Shown here: positions 44,001-53,100 of the stretch, piece after piece | Position numbering within the stretch: the first letter of the stretch is position 1 | Layout: every line of letters begins with the position of its first letter | Source of the DNA: CAUSKK01 sp963532425 | GTDB taxonomy: Bacteria; Pseudomonadota; Gammaproteobacteria; Cardiobacteriales; Cardiobacteriaceae | Reading direction: 5' to 3' | DNA: 64,000 nt | Assembly (NCBI GenBank): GCA_963532425.1 | Contig: CAUSKK010000011.1 | Location: 1-64,000 of the forward strand | Notes under the pieces: model-generated | What the model saw: the letters and a program-made list of their open reading frames with translations, nothing else | The model's database searches: none | Told to the model about the DNA's origin: nothing | Translations under genes and position numbers: made by a program

Positions 44001-44740
44001 TTGGCAATGGTGCCAATGTGCTCATAGTAGCCATTGGGAACTCCAGTGATGTTGGCATCACCGTCAGAGAGAAGCACGATGTAGTTCTTCTGGCAGCGGT
44101 ATTTAATCTGCTGCTTCAGGGCGGTGGCCATGGTCAGATAGCGCGAGGTTGTTGGCGTGGAGCCGGCAATACTCAAACGGTTGGTGTGTTTAAACACCTC
44201 AGAGGCATTGGTAAAGAATCTCGGGCTATAGTCCGGATAGGTTGTATATGAGCTGGGTGTTACCCAAACCACACCATTGCGGTCCCAGGTACGCCAGAGC
44301 GAACCCAGGCCCCAGTTAATACGATCCCCGTAGGTATCCACCACCTCGTTTACCGCATCGATTACGGTGGTAATCCGGGAGGGTCTTTGGAAATAACCGC
44401 CAATGCCCCCGTAGTAGTCAAAATACAACGTCTGCTGAGCTCGCCCCAGGTTGGGGCCGGTGGGCCAGTTAAATTTGGAGGGGTTAACTCGTCCCCAGCC
44501 CGGACCACTAGCGGCCCAGTTACCATTTAAATCGCTGGCCATGGAGCCCGAGTCATCGATAAAGAGCAAAACGTTTGGTTTTACGCCAGGGGCACTGGTG
44601 ATATTGCTTTCGCTGGCCAGGTGCAAGGGCCGGCTGGTGAAGGGGGAAGTGTTGGAAGTGGGCGGGTCTGCCAAAGCGCTTTGGCAAACCAGACTAACCG
44701 CCGAGGCGATTACCAGAGGTCTGATTATTTTTCTTGTCAT
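41042..44740 (-). CDS. pilY1: Type IV pilus tip adhesin and assembly protein PilY1
   Basis: The protein has 1232 residues with a signal peptide (to about residue 24, QSALA). A von Willebrand A-like region has an Asp-x-Ser-x-Ser-type MIDAS (FIDDSGSM near residue 60). The C-terminal half is a PilY1 beta-propeller with a calcium loop DNNMDGVYDFAFAGD near residue 875. PilY1 sits at the pilus tip, antagonises retraction and can signal surface contact. The ATG at 44740 follows AGGAAT and marks the signal peptide. No other pil genes are in the window. The gene's GC content is lower than its neighbours'. Confidence 0.92.
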   Translation of the reverse strand: MTRKIIRPLVIASAVSLVCQSALADPPTSNTSPFTSRPLHLASESNITSAPGVKPNVLLFIDDSGSMASDLNGNWAASGPGWGRVNPSKFNWPTGPNLGRAQQTLYFDYYGGIGGYFQRPSRITTVIDAVNEVVDTYGDRINWGLGSLWRTWDRNGVVWVTPSSYTTYPDYSPRFFTNASEVFKHTNRLSIAGSTPTTSRYLTMATALKQQIKYRCQKNYIVLLSDGDANITGVPNGYYEHIGTIANSSSGVEETGTHPARYYPPSGKPLRYPYEAGRGSYYLANVNESKPNILGLMGNGVSLFSHILYHADLKSGPDAEGGDFDEIVPKQWLLNESSGRMEEQANKPRKQNIETFTIGFGNGLSKGGKSYLQNAATGAECRGKEVPPSAKLGKCYFEAGDSASLKAAFDKIFTHVSNENKGEEKQVYAPSTPASAGSNVAGSATALRLDTNIWGSYLQFAKLNTQAETSPGVRNPDFGRVLTNPDGTPQTVNATYDGARRILVNSGRTDSSYNDVYDLDGASATSSQLDDFGFGDDADNRAEFARGFVPWYKRSTATDTEIEAAVAGLSNRVVPAYRDRFANTPAGQEAERKLFRQMGDVINAPVVSMDNTTTTGSNATQEFVITAANDGLVYIFRATNNPAAPYNLVLNYLPAGMQRESKKTPSNKDALTVGRAVKEIAKSDYGTNEKKFPHLFLNNGGLAWVKTPETGGLQQQYALVGTMGQGGRGAYALNISGKGRATNADIGLRSGDWRRDVPFWETQKGEDNALGYTLSTPAIGQVAMDFEPNDIAKRDLNVHAYTFIANGYKGTADSDAPYDPVATLYVYDLFGQNFGADVNSGNINNGNRPGHLVVKIPVGGEGAGAGLSTPVLYDNNMDGVYDFAFAGDTKGNVWKFDLRAHPSQWPGRVRLVYRGQPSQPITAAPTIYKVDNDNAVIIFGTGSDVYEADKENTDRQVLMGVYNKVTDLNAPPVNYNDSTILDQTILRDEPDPLAPATYGQTGGKRVLTNNKLDPNVHKAWRIVLREGYASATEPRSSEKITTKGDVFINTFYITSRMYGYKKQSFGSAGSGQTCNSSGSSVASAGFSWIMSINAATGGVPDADKRDSAFRDLLASNAGLGANEGVVGKSATLASAARVLEVSGGRGDILNTNAQGESLEGGKLASFIKGADGKIKNDEKLKGLEKMRKCLPKDKTVLLSYATEKEGAQMAAIKAKKCGADVFVRVNWREVPL

Positions 44741-44814
44741 ATAACTATTCCTATAGTGGGGGTTATTTGTTGTTGCTAGCAAGCAAAGGCTGTTCCAAAG
44801 TCCATTGGAACCGT

Positions 44815-45276
44815 CTAGTTTCGTCCGGTGTGGCCAAAACCACCGCTGCCCCGGGCGCTGGGCTCAAATTCATCGACGATTTCGAGCGCCGGCCGGAGCA
44901 CCGGGCAAATCAACAGCTGGGCGATGCGGTCGCCCGACTGAATAAGAAAATCCTCCGTACTGCGGTTGAACAGGGAAATTTTTAATTCGCCCTGATAGTC
45001 GCTGTCAATCAGGCCGACGCTGTTGCCGAGAATAATACCGTGTTTATGGCCCAGGCCGGAACGGGGCAGGATAAGGGCGCAGTAGCCGGGGTCGGCCAGG
45101 TGAATGGCCAGGCCGGTGCCCACCAGGGCCGTTTGCCGGGGCCCGAGGCGAAGCGCTTCGTCTCCGGGCAGCAGGGCGCGCAAATCCAGGGCAGCACTGC
45201 CGGCGGTGGCGTAGCTGGGCAGCGGCCACTGCTGGCCTAGGCGGGGGTCAAGAATTTTAACTTTTAGTTGTTTCAT
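44815..45276 (-). CDS. dut: Deoxyuridine triphosphatase Dut
   Basis: The protein has 153 residues, normal length, with all five dUTPase motifs. These include AGSAALDLRA (motif 1), PRSGLGHKHGI (2), GLIDSDYQGEL (3), RIAQLLICPV (4) and the C-terminal GSGGFGHTGRN (5). It hydrolyses dUTP to dUMP and pyrophosphate, keeping uracil out of DNA. It overlaps the end of coaBC by four bases, the conserved dfp-dut arrangement. The palindrome codes DEALRLG between motifs 1 and 2. Confidence 0.95.
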   Translation of the reverse strand: MKQLKVKILDPRLGQQWPLPSYATAGSAALDLRALLPGDEALRLGPRQTALVGTGLAIHLADPGYCALILPRSGLGHKHGIILGNSVGLIDSDYQGELKISLFNRSTEDFLIQSGDRIAQLLICPVLRPALEIVDEFEPSARGSGGFGHTGRN

Positions 45277-46478
45277 GAGTTTTTATCCTCCTGACGGGCA
45301 ATGAGGTAGTCCCAGATGTGGCCGGCCAGGGCGATTTTGGACTGGCGCGGGAAATCCTGGCACTGGCCGTTGCTATCGAGCACACTCACGGCGTTGCTGT
45401 CGTCGCCGAAAACCGGCTGGCTCACGTCATTGGCAACGATGACGTCCAGCTGCTTATCCTGTAGTTTACGCCGGGCGTTGCTCTGCAGCGCTTCGGTTTC
45501 GGCGGAAAAGCCCACACAGAGCCGGGGCCGGGGCGAGCCGGTGGCGATGGTTTTGATGATGTCCGGGTTTTCCACCAGCTCCAGGGTCAGCTGGCCGTGC
45601 AGGGCCTTCTTGTGCTTCTGGCGCAGCGGATTTTTCACCCGGTAATCGGCCACGGCGGCGCAGCCGATGAACACATCACAGGGAAGCGCTTCGGTTTCGC
45701 AGAGGGCCAGCATTTCCAGCGCACTTTTCACCCGCAGGATTCTGACGTTCTCCGGCTCCGGGGCGCTGGTCTGGCCGGCAATCACCGTAACCTCAGCACC
45801 GCGCCGGGCCGCCTCCTGGGCCAGGGCAAAGGCCATTTTGCCGGAGCTGTGGTTGCTGAGATAGCGCACCGGGTCGATGTGCTCGACGGTGGCGCCGGCG
45901 GTAATTACCACCCGCTGGCCCCGCAGCGCTTCGCCACTGCGACTGGCCGGCAGGGCTCGGTCGATGGCGGCCAGCAGTTCCTCCGGCTCCACCAGACGCC
46001 CCTGACCCTCCTCGCCGCAGGCGTGGTCGCCGTGGTTGGGCTCCAGCACATGATGACGCTGGCGCAATAGCTCAAAATTAGCGCGCACGGCCGAATGCTG
46101 CCACATCTGTGGGTTCATGGCCGGCGCCAGCAGCACCGGGGCCGTGGTGGCCAGATAGAGGGTGGTCAGCAGATTATCGCCGAGGCCTTGGGCGAGCTTG
46201 GCGGCGGTGTTGGCGCTGAGCGGGGCGAGCAGAAAGACATCGGCCCAGCGGGCCAGTTCAATGTGGGCCATGGCCCCGGCCCGGGTGCCCGGGTCAGCGA
46301 GGCCCAGCACCGGCCGGCCACTGAGGGCCTGGAGCACCAGCGGGCTAACAAAATCGGCCGCCGCTGGCGTAAGCACCACCTGCACCCGGTCGCCGCGTTT
46401 GGTCAGCAGGCGCAACAGGCTGGGAATTTTGAAGGCAGCGACGCTGCCACAGATACCAATGAGGATATTCTTGGCCAT
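45273..46478 (-). CDS. coaBC: Phosphopantothenoylcysteine synthase/decarboxylase CoaBC
   Basis: The protein has 401 residues. The N-terminal CoaC flavoprotein (about 1-185) has GICGSVAAFKIP for FMN binding, the active-site His in AHIELARWADV, and PAMNPQMW. The C-terminal CoaB (about 190-401) has ITAGATVEHIDPVRYLSNHSSGKMAFALA. It makes 4'-phosphopantetheine from phosphopantothenate and Cys in coenzyme A synthesis. It heads the coaBC-dut operon, transcribed divergently from the response regulator gene. A palindrome codes ETEALPCD. Confidence 0.95.
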   Translation of the reverse strand: MAKNILIGICGSVAAFKIPSLLRLLTKRGDRVQVVLTPAAADFVSPLVLQALSGRPVLGLADPGTRAGAMAHIELARWADVFLLAPLSANTAAKLAQGLGDNLLTTLYLATTAPVLLAPAMNPQMWQHSAVRANFELLRQRHHVLEPNHGDHACGEEGQGRLVEPEELLAAIDRALPASRSGEALRGQRVVITAGATVEHIDPVRYLSNHSSGKMAFALAQEAARRGAEVTVIAGQTSAPEPENVRILRVKSALEMLALCETEALPCDVFIGCAAVADYRVKNPLRQKHKKALHGQLTLELVENPDIIKTIATGSPRPRLCVGFSAETEALQSNARRKLQDKQLDVIVANDVSQPVFGDDSNAVSVLDSNGQCQDFPRQSKIALAGHIWDYLIARQEDKNS

Positions 46479-46500
46479 GAAATCGGGAAAAAGCCCTATT

Positions 46501-46529
46501 TTATCGCTATACTTCCCCTTTTCTATAAT
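46501..46529 (+). promoter_or_regulatory. Candidate sigma-70 promoter of the response-regulator operon
   Basis: TTATCG at 46501-46506 and a perfect TATAAT at 46524-46529 are 17 bp apart, and the start codon lies 19 bp downstream. The -35 box is weak. Confidence 0.45.
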
Positions 46530-46547
46530 TCTAAAAAGAGGGAATTT

Positions 46548-47603
46548 ATGTTAAAAACCGCATTAATCGTCGATGATTCTCGGCTGGCGCGCCTGACTCT
46601 GCGCCGATTATTGGTTAAACACAATTTGGAAATTTTTGAAGCCGAAGGGGTGGTCGATGCGGAGGAATGGCTGCAGCGCAACACCCTGCCGGACGTGGTC
46701 TTTATGGATATTCTCATGCCGAAGCTGGACGGCTACGAGGGTCTGAAACGCATGCGGGAAAATCCCGAAACCCGCAATATCCCCGTGGTGATGTACTCCG
46801 GCGACATTTCCGAAGAGGCCCGTCAGAAGGCCCGGGACGCCGGCGCCACCGGCTATCTGCCGAAGCCCGCCGAGGCCGGCCGGCTGGACCATCTTATCAA
46901 TGCCCTGAATCAGAAAGTGGCCGCCAAACCCGAACCGGTGGTCGCGCCCACGGAAATCTCCGTCCCCTCCTTTAATAGTTTCTCTCCGGCCGAACCCGGC
47001 AAACCCGCCCAGGCCAGCGCCCTGGAAAACTTCAATTTCTCCTCCAGCATGAATCTGGGCAGCACCGGCCCCGAACCCAGCCTGGCCCCCGAACCCACCC
47101 CCGCCGCCGCTCCGGAAAACCGGCTCAGCAGCTTTGCCACCCTGGCTAACAACGTCAGCGATGATATCCCCACCCCCAGCCTGGCGCCCCGGCCGCTGCC
47201 GGAAACCACCATGAGCTTTGAAACCAGCGAGGGCAATCCCTCCGCCGCCAGCGCCCCGGCCCCGGCCGCCGTTGACAGCGAAGCGCTCAAGGCCCTGGAA
47301 AAACGCCTGGCCGCCCTGGAAGAGGCCCTGAAGCAAGTCCCCAGCGCCGGCGCCGCCGACAGCCGCGTCGAACAGCTGGAAGAGAAGCTGCAACAGCGCC
47401 TCAACGATTTGGAATTCCGCCTCAACGCGCTGGAACGGAAGCCGGTCAGCGACGGCGCCGCCACCGAGCGCCTGCACCGGGACATCGTCTTCCTGAACCG
47501 CCAGGTCAGCGACGTGGAGAAGAAAAGTCGGGTTAATCTGGCCCTGGCCATCATCGCCGGCATTCTGGCGCTGCTGGGGGTGGTGTGGCAGCTGCTGGTC
47601 TGA
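46548..47603 (+). CDS. Tail-anchored response regulator with coiled coil
   Basis: The protein has 351 residues. The receiver domain (about 1-122) is complete: acidic pair IVDDSRLARLTLRRLL, phosphorylation Asp in DVVFMDILMPKLDGYE, Ser in VVMYSGD and Lys in GYLPKPAEA. Residues about 125-235 form a Pro/Ala/Ser-rich linker. A coiled coil with LEKRLAALEEALKQV and later QLEEKLQQRLNDLEF follows, and the protein ends in a membrane helix (VNLALAIIAGILALLGVVWQLLV). No DNA-binding or enzymatic output domain exists. It must localise signalling to a membrane, perhaps at the pilus or chemosensory apparatus, which is inference. It is coupled to the downstream gene (TGATG). Confidence 0.8.
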   Translation: MLKTALIVDDSRLARLTLRRLLVKHNLEIFEAEGVVDAEEWLQRNTLPDVVFMDILMPKLDGYEGLKRMRENPETRNIPVVMYSGDISEEARQKARDAGATGYLPKPAEAGRLDHLINALNQKVAAKPEPVVAPTEISVPSFNSFSPAEPGKPAQASALENFNFSSSMNLGSTGPEPSLAPEPTPAAAPENRLSSFATLANNVSDDIPTPSLAPRPLPETTMSFETSEGNPSAASAPAPAAVDSEALKALEKRLAALEEALKQVPSAGAADSRVEQLEEKLQQRLNDLEFRLNALERKPVSDGAATERLHRDIVFLNRQVSDVEKKSRVNLALAIIAGILALLGVVWQLLV

Positions 47604-48388
47604 TGACCCGACTCATCGCCGCCCACCCCGACTTCCGCCCCGACGCCCACCAACAGGCGTTTATCCGGGCCCTCAACGCGGAATGCCTCCCCTGGCAAGA
47701 CATTATTCCCACGGCAGAACTTATAGTTCTGCCGTTATTCGTTTGGGACTACAGCCAGCGGCCGGCGGCCTTCCGCGCCTGGCTCGACCGCTGCGAACGG
47801 GCCGGCACCCGGCTGGTCAATCCGGCGCCGCTGCTGCGCTGGAATCTGGAAAAAGGCTATCTGGCCACCCTGCCCGGCGCCACGCCCATTCAACGGCTCC
47901 ACTCCCGCGCCGACTGGGAAGCGCTGACCGGCAACCCGGTGATTAAGCCGCTGATTGGCCAGAGCGGCCGGGGCGTCTGCCGCCACAGCGACGGCCCGCC
48001 GGATTTTAGCGCCGGCCAAATCTATCTGGCCCAGCCCTTTATTTCGGCCCAATTCGAGGCCTGTCTGCTCTATCTCAACGGCCAATTCAGCCACGCCGTG
48101 CAACGGCGGCTGGCTCCGAACGAATGGCGGGCCAACTCGACCTATGGTGCCACGGTCAGCCCGCTGGCCCCCCGGCCCGAGTGGTTGGCCCTGGCGGAAC
48201 GGGCCCTGGCGGCGCTGCCCGGCCGGCCCTGCTATGCCCGGGTGGACATGCTCATCGACGGCGACGACCGGGCCCACATCAACGAGCTGGAACTCATCGA
48301 ACCGGCCCTCTACGGCCAATTCGACCCGGATTTTCCCGCCCGCTTCCGAACGGCCCTACGGGACTATCTCGCCGGAGAAAACCCATGA
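47603..48388 (+). CDS. ATP-grasp enzyme (RimK-like)
   Basis: The protein has 261 residues with an ATP-grasp nucleotide-binding core. The Lys and Gly-rich loop are in NPVIKPLIGQSGRGVCRHS. The metal-binding end is ARVDMLIDGDDRAHINELELIEPALYGQ. RimK-type enzymes ligate amino acids to proteins or peptides. The start overlaps the response-regulator stop (TGATG), and the end overlaps the next gene (CATGA), so all three are probably translated in series. The substrate cannot be read. Confidence 0.75.
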   Translation: MTRLIAAHPDFRPDAHQQAFIRALNAECLPWQDIIPTAELIVLPLFVWDYSQRPAAFRAWLDRCERAGTRLVNPAPLLRWNLEKGYLATLPGATPIQRLHSRADWEALTGNPVIKPLIGQSGRGVCRHSDGPPDFSAGQIYLAQPFISAQFEACLLYLNGQFSHAVQRRLAPNEWRANSTYGATVSPLAPRPEWLALAERALAALPGRPCYARVDMLIDGDDRAHINELELIEPALYGQFDPDFPARFRTALRDYLAGENP

Positions 48389-48843
48389 AAACACTCGCCT
48401 TTCTGCTGCTGTGGCCCCTGCTGGCCGCCGCCCGGGCGCCGGCCGCTTTGACCCTCGCCTGCGGCGACCAACACTGGCAACTCCTGTGCCACGACGATGG
48501 CTGCCATCAAAGCCGGCTGGAGTTCGGCCCCCCCGAGGGCGACCACTGGCGCGGCACGGCGGCGGTGCCGGCAGAGATGGCGGCGGCCCAATGGTTCCCC
48601 CGGGGTCTGGCCTGCCTGACGGCCCCCGACCAGAAAAATTATGTGCTGGTGGCCTATGGCGAAGCGCTTCGGGACGGTGAAGCCCGCCTCTGGTACTACC
48701 TCTTTGACGAGCGGGGCCGGGTTCTGAATAAGGCCGAGCCACTCCATAAAAAAGACAGCGCCAACCCTGACGAGCTGGAAGCGCTTCTCCAGCAACTCAA
48801 GCTAGACTGGCCGACGGAAATATCATTCCTCCCCGTCCACTAG
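48385..48843 (+). CDS. Secreted protein of unknown function
   Basis: The protein has 152 residues. It begins with a signal peptide (MKTLAFLLLWPLLAAARA) and contains four Cys in the first 80 residues (ACGDQHWQLLCHDDGC, later LACLTA), so disulfides are likely. No family is recognised. It overlaps the ATP-grasp gene by four bases. GAAGCGCTTC codes GEALRDGE in the middle, and a variant codes LEALLQQ near the end. Confidence 0.65.
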   Translation: MKTLAFLLLWPLLAAARAPAALTLACGDQHWQLLCHDDGCHQSRLEFGPPEGDHWRGTAAVPAEMAAAQWFPRGLACLTAPDQKNYVLVAYGEALRDGEARLWYYLFDERGRVLNKAEPLHKKDSANPDELEALLQQLKLDWPTEISFLPVH

Positions 48844-50143
48844 CGAGCCCCGCGCCCCCAGAAGGGGCGTTTTTTATGGCCCGCGCCCGTGGAATCCGCC
48901 CTTCCCCGACTGCCACGCCGAAGCGCTTCGCCTTTGGCCGCCACCCAAAAGGAAGCGCTTCAGGCCGCCGACCGGTTTTAGTTATTGCCAGCTCAGGGCC
49001 GTTTTAAACGAAGCGCTTCGCTCCATTGGCTTACTCGGAACGAAGCGCTTCCCTCTTCTCGCTATCCAAAATAAAAACGGCCGGGGGCTGAGACCGAAGC
49101 GCTTCGGACAGGGCGCCGAATATATTCCCGGCCATTTGCTTCTGCTGGCGCTGGGCGAAGCGCTTCGTTCCAAAAGTCTGCGAACGGGGGTAGCGCTTCC
49201 CTCGCGCTGGCCAGATTGAATCGTTTTGGCGAAGCGCTTCGGTGTCAAAGGCCCGGCCGGGGCGGCTTCAATTCCTGAACGGTTCTCACCCGGCGCTTCC
49301 CTCCGAAAAAGGCTGGGGGCATTGCCGCCGGCCAACTTGTTAAGGGTTTCCGGGGCGAAGCGCTTCCCTTCTCGCCAGTCCAAAACCGGCGGGAGCCGGG
49401 GCCGAAGCACTTCGGCGTCCTGAATGGCCGGCGGCCGGGCCCAACGCGCCCACGGCTGAACCGGGGCTAATCCCATGAATCGGCCACCAGAGGAAGCGCT
49501 TCCTTCCTCTGGCCGTTTTAAACGAAGCGCTTCGTTCTGGAACGCCAGATTTTCCGGCGAAGCGCTTCCCTAGGAACCAATCAGGCCGGGGCCGCCAACG
49601 ACGCTAAGACCGAAGCGCTTCGTTCCGACAGAACGGCTTTTCATCACAGCAACCCCGGCCTGCTGGCCAATCAAAACGCAGCGCTTCAACCGGCCCGTAA
49701 GGCCAGAGGGGGAGCGCTTCGCCTTGGGAAGCCACAAAAAAAGGAAGCGCTTCAATCCAAAGAGCCGCCGGCCATGAGGCGCTTCCCGCTTCCAGCCAAG
49801 TCATCGCCGCCGGCCCGGCCACCACCGATTCCCCGACCGAAGCGCTTCAATCCCCCCGCCCAGCCAGGCCAGCCGAAGCGCTTCGGTTTCGATGGCTAGG
49901 GTTTTCCGGGCCGAAGTTCAGGGGGAAGCGCTTCCCCCCGGAAAGGCTCTGGCTACCCGGCGACCTTTAGGCCGGCCAGAGCGCTTCGCCCCGGCCTTCG
50001 GGACAGCGGCGCTTGGCTCGAAGTAAAAAACGGGCCGGGCCGCCGCTAGAAAATCAGCCGAGCCCGAAGCGCTTCGCCGGGCAACCCGCCCCGGGGAACT
50101 CCGGGGGCCGGTGCTAAAATTTCCCCTTTTCTCCGAGGCCCCC
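48844..50143. repeat. Palindrome array, array 7 (1.3 kb)
   Basis: About 17 exact GAAGCGCTTC copies lie between the secreted-protein gene and dnaE. Stretches at about 49580-49870 match array 4 on the opposite strand. One block carries TGTGATGAAAAGCCGTTCTG on the minus strand, as in array 4. No gene is supported, although long open frames exist. Confidence 0.9.
48853..48875 (+). terminator. Terminator of the response-regulator operon
   Basis: CGCCCC / GGGGCG with a five-base loop is followed by six T. It begins 10 bp after the stop codon. Confidence 0.85.
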
Positions 50144-53100
50144 ATGACGCCCTTTATCCACCTCCACTGCCACAGCGAATACAGCCTCAGCGATAGCATT
50201 CTGCGCGTGCCCCAGCTCGGCCAGTTCGCCCAGAGCCAGGCCATGCCGGCCATTGCCCTCACCGACCGCAACAATCTTTTCGCCGCCCTCAAGTTCTACC
50301 AGAGCGCCCGCAAGCTGGGGGTGAAGCCCATCATCGGCTGCGACCTCAGCGTCCGCGACGAGGACGGCCACATTAGCCAGCTGGTGCTGCTGGTACAGAA
50401 CCACGAGGGCTTCCGCCATCTCTGCCAGCTGCTCAGCCATCTCTATCTGGACGACCAGCGCCGCCATGAGCTGGCCGTGAATATGGACCGGCTGACCCCG
50501 GCGAGCTGTGCCGGCCTGATTGCCCTGTCCGGCGGCACCCAGGGGGATTTGGCCGCCCGGCTCCAGCGCAACGACCCGGCCGGGGCCGAAGCCCGGCTGC
50601 GCCACTGGCTGGGGGTTTTCGGCGACCGCTACTATCTCCAGGCCACCCGCCTCGGCCTACCCCGGGAGGAGGCCCTGCTCGCCCAGTATTACCAGTGGGG
50701 CCAGCGCTTCGGCGTCGCCAGCGTCGCCACCAACCAGGCCTGTTTCCGCCGGCCGGAGGAATTCGAGGTGCACGAAATCCGCGTCTGCATCGACGCCGGC
50801 ACCACCGTGGCCGCCGCCAACCGGCCCCGGCGGCACACGCCGGCCTTCCATCTGCGCACGGCCGAGGAAATGGCCCGTCTCTTCCCGCCCACCCTGCTGG
50901 CCAACAGCCTGGCCATTGCCGAGCGCTGCAATCTGGAGCTGGAGCTGGGCCGCATCTGCCTGCCCGACTGTCCGGTGCCGGCCGGGTGCACGGCCAATGA
51001 GGAGCTGGTGCGGCTGAGCCGGGACGGGCTGGAGGAACGGCTGCTCGCCCTGTTCCCAAGCGCCGAGGCCCGGGCCGAGCAGGCGGAGCGCTACCGGGAG
51101 CGCCTGGAAATGGAGCTGGCGGTGATTCAGAAGATGGGCTTCGCCGGCTATTTCCTCATCGTCAGCGACTTCATCCGCTGGGCGAAAAAACAGGACATTC
51201 CCGTCGGCCCGGGCCGGGGCTCCGGTGCCGGCTCGCTGGTGGCCTTTGCCCTGCAGATTACGAACATCGACCCGCTGCCCTATGACCTGCTCTTCGAGCG
51301 CTTCCTCAACCCCGAGCGCGTCTCCATGCCGGATTTCGATATAGATTTCTGTGGCATTCGCCGGGACGAGGTCATTCGCTATGTCAGCGACACCTACGGC
51401 CATGACAGCGTCGCCCAGATTGCCACCCACGGCACCATGGCGGCCAAGGCGGTGATTCGCGACGTGGCCCGGGTGCAGGGCATGGCCTATGGCGACGCCG
51501 ACCGCATCGCCAAGATGATTTCCAAGGCCATCGGCGTAACCCTGGACGACGCCCTGGGCCGCAGTGCCCGGGTGCAGGCCGCCCGCACGGTGCCGCCGGA
51601 CGAGGACGAGATGAAGCGCAAGGAGCGGGAAAAGGTGCTGGAGCTGGAATCGCCGGAGCTGCAGCGCGAGTACGCCGAGAACGAGGAGGTGCGCTCGCTG
51701 CTCGACCACTGTTTGCAGCTGGAGGGCCTGACCAAGAGCGTCGGCAAGCACGCCGCCGGCGTGGTCATCGCCCCCAGCGCCCTGACGGATTTTTCCGCCC
51801 TCTACGCCGAGGAGGCCGGCAAGCCCGCCGCCACCCAGTTTGACAAGGACGACATCGAAAAGATGGGCCTGGTCAAATTCGACTTCCTCGGCCTGAAGAC
51901 GCTGACCATCATCGACGACACGGTCAAGCTGCTGAAGCGGCGCGGCATCGACATCGGCGACATTAACCTAATTGATTTGGAAGATAAAAAAGTCTACGAG
52001 GCCATCGCCAGCGGCCAGACCACCGCCGTGTTCCAGCTGGAATCCAACGGCATGAAAAAGCTGGTGCGGGCCATGAAACCGGACAACTTCGAGGACATCA
52101 TTTCTCTGCTCGCCCTCTTCCGCCCCGGCCCGCTGGGCTCGAAGCTGGACGTGCAGTTTGTGGAGTGCAAACACGGCCAGCGCGCCATCATCTACCCCCA
52201 CCCCAGCCTGGAGCCCATTCTTAAGCCCACCTACGGCACCATGATTTATCAGGAGCAAATCATGCAGATTTCCCAGGTGCTGGCCGGCTACACCCTCGGC
52301 GGCGCCGACGAGCTGCGCCGGGCCATGGGCAAGAAGAAGAAGGAGGAAATGGCCCGCCACCGGGAAATCTTCGTAGCCGGGGCGCAGAAAAACGGCGTGG
52401 CCGAGGATTTGGCCCGGGACATCTTCGCCATGATGGAGAAGTTCGCCGAATACGGCTTCAACAAGTCCCACTCGGCGGCCTATGCCCTGCTCTCCTACCA
52501 GACCGCCTGGCTCAAGTACTACCACCCGGCCGAGTTCATGGCCTCGGTGCTGACCTCGGAAATGGAGCATACGGAGAAAGTGGTGCGCAATCTGGACGAG
52601 GCGCGCCAGCTCGGTTTGCGCGTGCTGCCGCCGAGCATCAACGGCTCCCACCATGCCTTCGGCGTCAATGGGGACGGTGCCATCGTCTTCGGCCTCGGCG
52701 GCGTCAAGGGCGTGGGCGCGGCGGCGGTGTCCCTTATCGTCGGCGAACGCGACCGGGGCGGGCCCTTCCGTTCGCTGGAGGATTTCTGCGCCCGGCTCGA
52801 TTTGAAGAAACTCAACCGTAAAACCCTGGAAACCCTGATAAAAAGCGGCTGCTTCGACGAGCTGGAACCGAACCGGGGCGGCCTGCTGGAGGTGCTGCCC
52901 CAGGCCATGAAGCTGTCGGAAATCAGCCACCAGAACCAGCAGCACCGCCAGGAGGACATGTTCGGCCTCTTTGGCGGCGAAGAGGCCGGCCCGGCCAGCA
53001 CGCTGCAAATCCGCCCGGAAAGCGCCTGGACGGCGGCGGAGCTGTCGCGCCAGGAGAAGGAAACCCTCGGCCTCTATCTCACCAGCCACCCCATCGCCGC

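Noticed and set aside
48982..49476. Open frame of 164 residues in array 7
   Set aside because: It is also palindrome-driven, rich in KRF and SAS, with no recognisable protein features.
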